Positions 1 to 5,446 of a DNA stretch of 11,396 bases are shown one piece after another. Origin of the DNA: an uncultured Gemella sp. (GTDB lineage: Bacteria; Bacillota; Bacilli; Staphylococcales; Gemellaceae); the NCBI GenBank assembly GCA_938038035.1, contig CALHQV010000010.1:1-11396 (forward strand), in the 5' to 3' direction. Made by a program: the position numbers and the translations under genes. The notes beneath the pieces are model-generated. The model had not been told where the DNA came from. It searched no databases and was given only the letters and a program-made list of their open reading frames with translations. The first letter of the stretch is position 1. Every line of letters starts with the position of its first letter.

Positions 1-402
1 GAAGAAATATATTATACAGCTAATAAATAATATACCTAAACTAAAGATTAATAGTAATATACTATACACTAAAAATAGAAATGCCACTATATTGTGATTT
101 ATCCCCTTTTTTAAAATCACAAAAAGTAATAGTAAAAATAACACTACTAAAAGTGCAAAGTATAACCATGCAAGTTGTCCCATAATTTGAAAGATAAAAT
201 GCATATCTTTTGTAGAGACATTGGCACTATCTTGAGTAAGTCGCGTTTGTTCACGAATCTGATCAACAATTTTAGTTCTCAAATACTCATTTCCTACATA
301 TTCTCTAAACAGATTGATCATACCTCCAACAAACCCGATGTACACTACATAAACTACACTAGAGATAAGTAATAATATCTTCTCTAATTTGTCAAAATGC
401 AT
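1..402 (-). CDS. Multi-pass membrane protein, 3' part cut off by the window edge (DUF4064-like)
   Basis: An uninterrupted minus-strand frame of 134 codons starts at ATG 402-400 and stays open to the left edge. The product begins MHFDKLEKILLLISS. It has a hydrophobic segment at about 9-30, a polar stretch at about 32-70, then hydrophobic segments at about 74-97 and 104-134, so at least three membrane helices. The layout of one N-terminal helix, a polar extracellular-type loop and a helical C-terminal part resembles DUF4064 membrane proteins of Firmicutes. That family assignment is from memory and uncertain; the function is unknown. The start is well supported: AAGGTGG lies 6 bases upstream, and the ATG shares one base with the fur stop (TAATG), implying translational coupling with fur. 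It is not YqzK, the shorter DUF4227 protein that follows fur in Bacillus. Confidence 0.75.
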   Translation of the reverse strand, partial: MHFDKLEKILLLISSVVYVVYIGFVGGMINLFREYVGNEYLRTKIVDQIREQTRLTQDSANVSTKDMHFIFQIMGQLAWLYFALLVVLFLLLLFVILKKGINHNIVAFLFLVYSILLLIFSLGILFISCIIYFF

Positions 403-848
403 TAATTTCCACCTTTATCCTTACACTTAGCGCAAGTACCATAAAATGATAGAGAGTTATCCTGAACTTCAAATGAATATTCTTTTCTCATATATTCAAT
501 AAGTTTATTAAATATAGGATTCGATACTTTCTCTATATTATTACAGTTAGTACAAATTAAATGATGGTGTAGTTCATCATCAACAGATTGTCTTAAATGA
601 TATTTAGAAACACCATTACTGAAAGAAATTTTTTCTAAGATTTTTAATTCATAGAAAATATCTAAAGTTCTATAAACTGTAGCAATACCGATATCTGGTG
701 TTTTCTCTTTTAAAATAAAGTATAATTCTTCTGCACTAAGGTGCTGTTCATCATTTTCTACTAAAATCTCAACAATTTTCTCCCTTTGAGGTGTTAGTTT
801 ATATGGTGATTGTTGAATTATTTTAATAATCTCGTCATAAATAGTCAT
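402..848 (-). CDS. fur: Ferric uptake regulator Fur
   Basis: This is a 148-residue Fur-family metal-responsive DNA-binding repressor of the iron-uptake type. The N-terminal winged helix (about 1-85) contains SPYKLTPQREKIVEIL, HLSAEELYFILKEK and GIATVYRTLDIF, which closely follow remembered B. subtilis Fur rather than Zur or PerR. The C-terminal dimerisation and metal-binding half has the HHHLIC segment and two CxxC pairs (CTNC at about 98-101 and CAKC near 139-142), expected to hold the structural zinc. The gene starts 3 bases after the nudF stop with only a weak, distant AAAGG upstream, so translation probably depends on coupling to nudF. Its own stop overlaps the start of the next membrane-protein gene. 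Fur next to nudF also occurs in Bacillus. Discrimination from PerR or Zur rests on overall resemblance, not on a tree. Confidence 0.92.
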   Translation of the reverse strand: MTIYDEIIKIIQQSPYKLTPQREKIVEILVENDEQHLSAEELYFILKEKTPDIGIATVYRTLDIFYELKILEKISFSNGVSKYHLRQSVDDELHHHLICTNCNNIEKVSNPIFNKLIEYMRKEYSFEVQDNSLSFYGTCAKCKDKGGN

Positions 849-851
849 ATA

Positions 852-1409
852 TTATTTTGCGCCTTTCCTATTTTTTAAGTAAGATAATGCAAGCATAGTC
901 TTACTATCAGTTATAACATTATCATCTAAAAGTTTAAATGCTTCTTCAACTTTATATTTTCGTAAATTAATGAATTCATCATCATCTGGATTTTGTTCTC
1001 CAGCATATTCTAAATTATCAACATAATATATAGTGATTAATTCTGAGCTATAACCAAGAGCTACATGTACGTCACAAAGCTTCTCTAGTCTTTCTTCTTC
1101 AACCACATATCCTGTTTCTTCTTGCAGTTCACGAATAGCGGCTAATTTCTTATTATCTTCTCCAGGCTCTAACTTACCTGCAGGAATTTCTAAAGTTACA
1201 GCTTCGATAGCTTTTCTATATTGCTCAACAAGAATTACCTCATCCTCTTTAGTAAGTGCTAATATCGCCACTGCTCCTCTATGATTTATCAGTTCACGTG
1301 TTGAAGTTTCTCCGTTTGGTAAAGTTACTGTATGTACTTCTAAATCAAGAACTTTACCTTCGAATATTTTCTCTACTTCAATAGTTTTTTCTTCTAAATC
1401 TATTTTCAT
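852..1409 (-). CDS. nudF: ADP-ribose pyrophosphatase, Nudix family (NudF)
   Basis: This is a 185-residue Nudix hydrolase of the ADP-ribose pyrophosphatase type, which splits ADP-ribose into AMP and ribose 5-phosphate in the cytoplasm. Family hallmarks include PNGETSTRELINHRGAV, VILVEQYRKAIEAVTLEIPAG and the Nudix box that starts at GKLEPGED and ends RELQEETGY. The box has eight rather than the canonical seven residues between the conserved Glu and the REL helix (see findings); the catalytic Glu residues of the helix are intact. The start chosen is the ATG at 1409, encoding MKIDLEEK, because GGAGG lies 5 bases upstream. A start four codons earlier (1421) would leave no spacing to a Shine-Dalgarno sequence. 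The gene lies 16 bases after the rnz stop and 3 bases before fur, so it is part of the same minus-strand operon. Confidence 0.9.
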   Translation of the reverse strand: MKIDLEEKTIEVEKIFEGKVLDLEVHTVTLPNGETSTRELINHRGAVAILALTKEDEVILVEQYRKAIEAVTLEIPAGKLEPGEDNKKLAAIRELQEETGYVVEEERLEKLCDVHVALGYSSELITIYYVDNLEYAGEQNPDDDEFINLRKYKVEEAFKLLDDNVITDSKTMLALSYLKNRKGAK

Positions 1410-1425
1410 AATTTCCTCCATCTCT

Positions 1426-2346
1426 TTACAAAGTATATTCTTCTAGATCATGTGCAACCCTCACACTACATTTATCGCATAGCGACTCTACAGCATCTTT
1501 TTCAATATTTCTATCATATCTTGCACTAATATGTGTTAAAAATAAATTTTCAACCTTACTATTTTCTATCATCTTCTCAACATCTAAAATGTTCAAATGA
1601 TAGTTTTTTCTCGCATGGTGTGCATCTTCTTTTAACAAGTATGTGCACTCTGTGATAATGATATTACTATTTTTAACAAATTCATCCAATCCTTCAAAGT
1701 ATCTTGTATCTGGTATAATCGAGATTTCTTTTCCAGGTTTATCTTCAGATAAAAATTCACTTGAATTATACACCTTTCCATTAAATTCGAAAGTATCTGA
1801 TTCCTTTATTTCTCTATAAAACGGCCCTGGCATAATTCCTAATTCTCTTAACTTACCTGCATCTAAGCTCCCTTTTTGTTTTTTAAATATAATTTTATAT
1901 CCAAAACATTCAATATTGTGAGCTAGTGGATAGCTAAAAACAGTAACAGTTTTATTATCTATTATACACTGTTCACTAGAAATTTCAATATATTCCACGC
2001 TATAAGAAAGTGAACAATGTGTGAACATCATGTTCTTTTCTATAAAATCTTTAATCCCTACTGGTCCATAAATAGTAACCTTTGAAGCATTCGTATCTAG
2101 AAGAAAACTTCTAGAAGATAAAAAACCAATTAACCCTAATACATGATCAGCATGAAGGTGGCTAATAAAAATTTTAGTTATTTTGGTTGGCTTAATGTTT
2201 GTTTTTAAAATCTGATGTTGGGTTGCCTCTCCACAGTCAAACATCCAACACTCTTTTAGTTCTTGCATAAAGTTAAACACAAAACTCTGTGTATTTCTAA
2301 ATTTTGCTGGAAGCCCAGCTCCTGTTCCTAAAAATTGTACTTCCAT
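1426..2346 (-). CDS. rnz: Ribonuclease Z (tRNA 3' processing endonuclease)
   Basis: This 306-residue protein has the length of the short-form bacterial RNase Z. It is a zinc-dependent metallo-beta-lactamase-fold nuclease that removes 3' trailers from tRNA precursors lacking an encoded CCA. Visible motifs are the N-terminal strand MEVQFLGTGAGLPAK, WMFDCGEATQHQ (motif I region), the zinc-binding HLHADH at residues 63-68, a histidine in SYPLAHNIECFGYK, IPDTRYFEG (metal-bridging Asp), and FLTHISARY near the C-terminus. HARKNYHLN matches the conserved region before the last metal ligand. The start is supported by AGAGGA five bases upstream of the ATG. It fits the window's tRNA-Leu, which has no encoded CCA. 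A weak hairpin lies upstream, between it and the cupin gene. The nudF gene follows closely. Confidence 0.94.
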   Translation of the reverse strand: MEVQFLGTGAGLPAKFRNTQSFVFNFMQELKECWMFDCGEATQHQILKTNIKPTKITKIFISHLHADHVLGLIGFLSSRSFLLDTNASKVTIYGPVGIKDFIEKNMMFTHCSLSYSVEYIEISSEQCIIDNKTVTVFSYPLAHNIECFGYKIIFKKQKGSLDAGKLRELGIMPGPFYREIKESDTFEFNGKVYNSSEFLSEDKPGKEISIIPDTRYFEGLDEFVKNSNIIITECTYLLKEDAHHARKNYHLNILDVEKMIENSKVENLFLTHISARYDRNIEKDAVESLCDKCSVRVAHDLEEYTL

Positions 2347-2374
2347 CGTATTCCTCTACTTTAAAATTAATAAT

Positions 2375-2407
2375 GGTGGCCTAAAAAGATATTCCATTTA
2401 AGCCACC
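2375..2407 (-). terminator. Weak hairpin between the cupin gene and rnz (possible terminator or attenuator)
   Basis: GGTGGC at 2375-2380 pairs with GCCACC at 2402-2407. The stem can continue past one mismatch with TAAA/TTTA. On the minus strand it follows the cupin stop by about ten bases and is followed by an A/T-mixed run (ATTATTAATTTT) rather than a clean T-run. It may therefore terminate only partially. I see no good promoter between it and rnz, so read-through from cvfB probably feeds rnz, nudF and fur. Confidence 0.5.
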
Positions 2408-2416
2408 TTATGTAAG

Positions 2417-2698
2417 TTATAGTTTTACTACAAAAACCTGCGCATCTTGTAAGCAAGTTATTACATGCTCTACTCCTGCTGGAATTTCTAATAGTTCAAA
2501 TTCATTTACAGTCTCAACCTCTTCTTCAAAAGAAACTGTAATCTTTCCGCTAATATTCAATAATAAGATATTTTTATCATTGCTATATGAGTCTGTTTGA
2601 TTCCCTACTTTTAGATTCATATGCACTACTTGATATTTATCATTTTCTAATACAATACCACCTAATAATGCGTTTTTATCTAATTTTACTTTTTTCAT
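2417..2698 (-). CDS. Small single-domain cupin-like protein, function unknown
   Basis: This is a 93-residue soluble protein made mainly of beta-strand-like segments, with the layout of a minimal cupin. A strand with HMNLKVG is followed by a turn, then LLLNISGKITVSF and the second-motif-like EIPAGVEHVI. The PAGVEH element matches the cupin motif 2 pattern (PxGxxH). The first motif's HxH and Glu ligands are not present, so only one of the usual metal ligands remains. The chosen start is ATG 2698 (MKKVKLDK), because AAAGGAAG, embedded in the last codons of cvfB, lies eight bases upstream. A longer frame from 2740 would overlap cvfB and lacks a ribosome site. It starts four bases after the cvfB stop, so the two are almost certainly co-transcribed. 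The family call is moderate, and no ligand or partner can be named. Confidence 0.7.
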   Translation of the reverse strand: MKKVKLDKNALLGGIVLENDKYQVVHMNLKVGNQTDSYSNDKNILLLNISGKITVSFEEEVETVNEFELLEIPAGVEHVITCLQDAQVFVVKL

Positions 2699-2702
2699 AA
2701 TC

Positions 2703-3581
2703 TTATCTTCCTTTACGTTTATATAACCCGTCTTCTTCAATCATAATTAGTTTATTCTTGAATAATCTTCCAACAGCACGTTTGAAACTTCCCTTACTCA
2801 TTCCAAACACTGCTTTAATTTCTTCTGGATCTGATTTATCAGTAAATTCACAATATCCGTTGTTTTCAATGTAATCCATAATAGCTTGACCATCACTATC
2901 CATTCTCTCGTGAGCACGAGGTAAGAATGAACCATTAATTTCTCCATTGTCTTTAATACCGATAACACGTAGGGTAACTTTTTCTCCTAAACGTGGTTCT
3001 TTTTCACGTTCACTTTCATGAACAAACACTTTATAACCATCTTTTGTTAATAGGAATGTCCCAACTCGCATTAAACGATATGGATAAGCTTCGATATCTT
3101 TATTTTTCATATTCTTAGTTGCTTTAGAATACAATGATGCTACGATAGTCTCTGTCGCTAAACGTGCAAATAATTGTCCACTAAAATCACGACGTAAAGT
3201 AATAAATAATTCGTCACCCTCTTTAGGCCAAACACTTCGTAATTTCGGTAAGTCTTCACCTAAAAGTGGAATTTCACGAGAAAATCCAATATCAAGGCCT
3301 ACTCTATCTTCCTCTACTTTTACTACTTTACTAAACGAATAATCTCCAACCGTAACTTCTGGAATATTCGGTGTCGCGAATAATTTCCCACTACGTGAAG
3401 GGTATACGAACATTGAATATTCTTCTCCAATTTCGTAATCATCTAAACTTTCTACGTCAGATTCGTTACAGCTAATTTCTTCCTCATTCGGTCCTTTAAA
3501 AACTAATGATGAACTTTTCTTCTCTACTAACTCTAAAAAATGGATTTCTCCAGTAATAAATTTTATATCTTCTCTTTCCAT
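2703..3581 (-). CDS. cvfB: CvfB-type S1 RNA-binding regulator
   Basis: This 292-residue protein strongly resembles S. aureus CvfB (conserved virulence factor B) and its pneumococcal homologue. Those proteins consist of tandem S1-type beta-barrel domains followed by a C-terminal winged helix and bind RNA. Matching blocks include FKGPNEE, GEEYSMFVYPSRSGKLFATPN, LPKLRSVWPKEGDELFITLR, GYKVFVHESEREKEPRLGE, GEINGSFLPRAHERMDSDGQ and the winged-helix segment AVFGMSKGSFKRAVGRLFK. The start is taken at ATG 3581 (MEREDIKF). AAAGAGG lies six bases upstream and the family starts at this point. The frame is open to 3641, but that extension would begin in the T-run of the spx terminator. A promoter (TACAAT with a GTGACA -35) lies just upstream. 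In S. aureus the protein affects virulence gene and haemolysin expression; the role here is inferred from family. Confidence 0.92.
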   Translation of the reverse strand: MEREDIKFITGEIHFLELVEKKSSSLVFKGPNEEEISCNESDVESLDDYEIGEEYSMFVYPSRSGKLFATPNIPEVTVGDYSFSKVVKVEEDRVGLDIGFSREIPLLGEDLPKLRSVWPKEGDELFITLRRDFSGQLFARLATETIVASLYSKATKNMKNKDIEAYPYRLMRVGTFLLTKDGYKVFVHESEREKEPRLGEKVTLRVIGIKDNGEINGSFLPRAHERMDSDGQAIMDYIENNGYCEFTDKSDPEEIKAVFGMSKGSFKRAVGRLFKNKLIMIEEDGLYKRKGR

Positions 3582-3603
3582 CAAGTACCTCTTTCTTTTA
3601 TTT

Positions 3604-3631
3604 ATTGTATAACTTTTTACAGAATTGTCAC
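3604..3631 (-). promoter_or_regulatory. Predicted promoter of cvfB
   Basis: On the minus strand a GTGACA -35 box (3626-3631) is separated by 16 bases from a TACAAT -10 box (3604-3609). It lies between the spx terminator and the cvfB ribosome site. It would give a short leader, about 15 bases, ahead of ATG 3581. Its position independently supports the shorter cvfB start. Confidence 0.55.
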
Positions 3632-3646
3632 TAAATTTCATCCCAT

Positions 3647-3677
3647 AAAAAAAGGTTGATACCTAATATCAACCTTT
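3647..3677 (-). terminator. Rho-independent terminator of spx
   Basis: A perfect 10-bp stem, AAAGGTTGAT (3651-3660) with ATCAACCTTT (3668-3677), encloses a 7-base loop. Read on the minus strand the stem runs straight into seven T residues, while the plus-strand side has no T-run. It therefore terminates leftward transcription from spx and isolates it from cvfB. Confidence 0.92.
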
Positions 3678-3710
3678 AAATTAATCGGAAAAAGTAGTAT
3701 CAGGGCGTAC

Positions 3711-4115
3711 TTACTTAACCATATTTTTTATTTGTTTTAATTGATTTACTCTTATTTCCTTTGGAAGGAATCTTCTTATTTCATCTTCATTATACCCAAC
3801 TTGTAATCTCTTATCATCGACAATGATAGGTCTTCTAAGCATTCCTGGATTATCTTGAATAACTTTATATAATTCTTGAATTGACATACTTTCAATATCC
3901 AAATTCAATTTTTGGAAAGTTTTAGATCTGAATGAGATTATATCTTCTGTTCCGTGCTCCGTGATAGACAAAATGTCTTTAATCTCATCTGTTGTCAGAG
4001 CTTCTGAAAAAATATTTCTTTCCACAAAGTCTATTCCATTTTCAATAAGCCAAGCTTTCGCTTTTCTACAAGAAGTACAACTTGGCGATGTAAACAACGT
4101 AACTACCACCAGCAC
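3711..4115 (-). CDS. spx: Spx, redox-sensing global transcription regulator (ArsC-like fold)
   Basis: This 134-residue protein closely matches Spx. TLFTSPSCTSCRKAKAWL carries the redox-switch CxxC (Cys13 and Cys16 in this numbering). VERNIFSEAL, GTEDIISFRSKTFQKLN, GMLRRPIIVDDKRLQVG and YNEDEIRRFLP follow the family almost without gaps. The RR in MLRRPI includes the conserved arginine, and the Gly after TEH is the one used in contacting the RNA polymerase alpha C-terminal domain. Spx redirects RNA polymerase under disulfide stress. The frame contains no ATG before the CxxC, so a non-ATG start is required. GTG 4115 has AAAGGAG five bases upstream; GTG 4109, two codons later, is the alternative and fits the usual N-terminus slightly better. 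The gene is monocistronic, with its own terminator. Confidence 0.95.
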   Translation of the reverse strand: MLVVVTLFTSPSCTSCRKAKAWLIENGIDFVERNIFSEALTTDEIKDILSITEHGTEDIISFRSKTFQKLNLDIESMSIQELYKVIQDNPGMLRRPIIVDDKRLQVGYNEDEIRRFLPKEIRVNQLKQIKNMVK

Positions 4116-4171
4116 TCACACTCCTTTATAAAAATAACATTAATATTTTTATAATTCTATATACTTCTATA

Positions 4172-4200
4172 ATTATACTACATATATTATAGTTTTACAA
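4172..4200 (-). promoter_or_regulatory. Predicted promoter of spx
   Basis: On the minus strand TTGTAA (4195-4200) and a perfect TATAAT (complement of 4172-4177) are 17 bases apart, giving a leader of about 50 bases before the GTG start. A second perfect TTGACA lies upstream (complement of 4227-4232), but its best -10 partner is at a poor distance. A second spx promoter is possible but less certain. Confidence 0.6.
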
Positions 4201-4454
4201 TATACTATTGAAAAAATATTTTAATTTGTCAACTAAAAACACTTATTTTACATTGTTTTACTGTTGACTATCCTTGTAGACACTAGCTTTATGTTCTACC
4301 CTTACATTTTTAACTTTGTAAGATAAATTAAATTATATAATAATGTACTTTAACGCTACTTTACATAGTCTTACTATCATATTATAAACTTTGTAATTAA
4401 AATTTAAATTAAATATTGTCTAAAAATTCTCAAGTTTTTATAAAAATAGCTAAA
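4201..4454. other. AT-rich spacer between the spx promoter and the tRNA-Leu promoter
   Basis: I see no credible coding frame and no classic riboswitch here. The stretch holds a 10-base direct repeat AACTTTGTAA (4312-4321 and 4387-4396) and a small imperfect dyad GTAGA/TCTAC (4276-4280 and 4295-4299). Neither has a clear function. An upstream TTGACA on the minus strand (4227-4232) may be part of a second spx promoter. Confidence 0.6.
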
Positions 4455-4483
4455 TTGACAATGACTTTCATGTATGATATCAT
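4455..4483 (+). promoter_or_regulatory. Strong promoter of the tRNA-Leu gene
   Basis: A perfect TTGACA (4455-4460), a 17-base spacer and TATCAT (4478-4483) preceded by TGA form an extended -10 promoter. The tRNA 5' end at 4492 lies nine bases beyond the -10, so the precursor would have almost no 5' leader. Confidence 0.85.
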
Positions 4484-4491
4484 ATACATAT

Positions 4492-4575
4492 GCCAGCATG
4501 GCGGAATTGGCAGACGCACTGGACTCAAAATCCAGCGATGGCAACATCGTGCCGGTTCGACCCCGGCTGCTGGTA
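4492..4575 (+). tRNA. tRNA-Leu, anticodon CAA
   Basis: This is an 84-base class II tRNA. Acceptor GCCAGCA pairs with TGCTGGT (first pair G-U), followed by discriminator A. The D-arm region GGCGGAATTGGCAGACGC is typical for leucine tRNAs. The anticodon stem CTGGA/TCCAG encloses loop CTCAAAA, giving anticodon CAA, which reads UUG. The long variable arm CGATGGCAACATCG and the T-arm with GTTCGA in its loop complete the cloverleaf. No CCA is encoded, so 3' maturation would need RNase Z (rnz is in this window) plus CCA addition. It stands alone between its own promoter and terminator. Confidence 0.97.
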
Positions 4576-4583
4576 TAATGATT

Positions 4584-4613
4584 AAGACAAGGTTTTTAAG
4601 CCTTGTCTTTTTT
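4584..4613 (+). terminator. Rho-independent terminator of tRNA-Leu
   Basis: A 9-bp stem AAGACAAGG (4584-4592) / CCTTGTCTT (4601-4609) with an 8-base loop ends in a run of six T (4608-4613). It lies nine bases after the tRNA 3' end. Confidence 0.92.
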
Positions 4614-4793
4614 GTTCCTTATATTTTTCCGGAGTAAAAGTTACTAAAAATTACTACATGAATGTCATTTTTCTATTGAGAAGTTTCCAATGAACTTCCA
4701 CCCCATATGTGAATAGTAATCATTTTTCCATGCCCCGGACTTAGTATACAACCTTATTATATAAATACCTAAATTATTAATAACTATTACCCT

Positions 4794-5219
4794 CTAAGAA
4801 TTTAAAAAATCAATTGCTTTTTGATATTTTTCTTTTCTCTTTATATCTTTTTCAGTAACCTCTGTAAATCTTGTTAAGTCTGAATTATGACGTAAGTCTG
4901 CTAATTTCACTGCTCTAGCAAGTTTATTTTTCTTTACTGAATTTAAGTAACTTTGATAGTCTTCTCCCCTCTTTTTGGTTATTATATCAACAGCTTCTAG
5001 AATTTCTTTAGAAAAACCATACTCATATAAATCCTCTAATGTTAGTTCTGTATCTTCAATAACATCATGAAGATATGCTACTGCTTTTTCTTCATCTGTT
5101 TTTACAAAACTAGCCACCTTTTCAGGATGCTTTATATAATCTTCCCCAGCTTTATCGACTTGTCCTAAGTGGGCTTTTTTAGCTATTTTATAGGCTTTTT
5201 CACTTTGAGATTGTTTCAT
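4794..5219 (-). CDS. Small HD-domain hydrolase (RelA/SpoT hydrolase-like fold)
   Basis: This 141-residue soluble protein is made of one HD domain. The order of metal-site elements matches the HD_4 / RelA-SpoT hydrolase-like group: AHLGQVDKAGEDYIKHPEKVA (His17, His31), then AYLHDVIEDT with the HD pair at 51-52, then AVKLADLRHNSDL with Asp108. The final segment is lysine-rich and helical. In long RelA/SpoT proteins and in small alarmone hydrolases this domain removes the 3'-pyrophosphate of (p)ppGpp. There is no synthetase, TGS or ACT domain here. A stand-alone alarmone hydrolase is possible, but other nucleotide phosphohydrolases share these motifs. ATG 5219 is the only usable start, with an in-frame stop six codons upstream. 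No proper Shine-Dalgarno exists, and the -10 box lies six bases from the ATG (see findings). Confidence 0.88.
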   Translation of the reverse strand: MKQSQSEKAYKIAKKAHLGQVDKAGEDYIKHPEKVASFVKTDEEKAVAYLHDVIEDTELTLEDLYEYGFSKEILEAVDIITKKRGEDYQSYLNSVKKNKLARAVKLADLRHNSDLTRFTEVTEKDIKRKEKYQKAIDFLNS

Positions 5220-5225
5220 ATTTTT

Positions 5226-5254
5226 ATTATATACTTACCTATTTTGTTAGTCAA
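5226..5254 (-). promoter_or_regulatory. Near-consensus promoter of the HD-hydrolase gene, predicted leaderless
   Basis: On the minus strand TTGACT (complement of 5249-5254), a 17-base spacer and a perfect TATAAT (complement of 5226-5231) are present. Only six bases separate the -10 from the ATG at 5219. The expected transcription start therefore falls on or within a base or two of the start codon. Confidence 0.8.
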
Positions 5255-5345
5255 ACTTTACTAACATGAATCATCAAACAATTTTTGTTATACTTAAGCT
5301 TCTATTCACTATATACTCTTCAATTATTTCCTTTTGCTATTTTGC

Positions 5346-5374
5346 TTTACAAGATACTTTGTTTATGATAGTAT
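5346..5374 (+). promoter_or_regulatory. Predicted promoter of the padR module
   Basis: TTTACA (5346-5351), a 17-base spacer and TAGTAT (5369-5374) preceded by TGA form an extended -10 promoter. ATACT (5354-5358) and AGTAT (5370-5374) are inverted across the spacer, with the second half overlapping the -10. The leader to padR would be about 65 bases. Confidence 0.5.
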
Positions 5375-5395
5375 TATGTATAACAAGATAGCATG

Positions 5396-5418
5396 TATTA
5401 ATATCTTTTATATTAATA
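5396..5418 (+). repeat. Perfect 9-bp inverted repeat in the padR leader (candidate operator)
   Basis: TATTAATAT (5396-5404) and ATATTAATA (5410-5418) flank a 5-base spacer CTTTT. The dyad lies between the -10 and the padR ribosome site. PadR proteins usually repress their own promoters by binding such dyads, so this is a candidate binding site. The all-A/T composition means chance cannot be excluded. Confidence 0.45.
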
Positions 5419-5446
5419 AATAGCGACTTAAGAAAGGAGGCACAGA

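Noticed and set aside
175..372. Plus-strand open frame of about 65 codons near the left edge
   Set aside because: It lies antisense to the membrane-protein frame, which has a good ribosome site, real hydrophobic segments and coupling to fur. The plus-strand product has no recognisable features.
3582..3641. Longer N-terminus for cvfB
   Set aside because: It would start in the T-run of the spx terminator and include the cvfB promoter. ATG 3581 has a good ribosome site and matches the family start.
4116..4454. Riboswitch or T-box in the spacer before tRNA-Leu or spx
   Set aside because: No conserved riboswitch core, no T-box sequence and no terminator-antiterminator pair are visible. The dyads are short and A/T-rich.
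4416..4637. Plus-strand open frame of about 73 codons
   Set aside because: It runs through the tRNA-Leu gene, its promoter and its terminator, so it is a chance frame.
4614..4793. Possible gene, sRNA or mobile-element remnant between the tRNA terminator and the HD-hydrolase gene
   Set aside because: It holds two GC-richer patches (TCCGGA near 4628, CCCCGGAC near 4734) and a 6-bp dyad GAAGTT/AACTTC (4680-4685, 4693-4698) without a T-run. The only small frame after a ribosome-like site is 11 codons. The evidence is insufficient.
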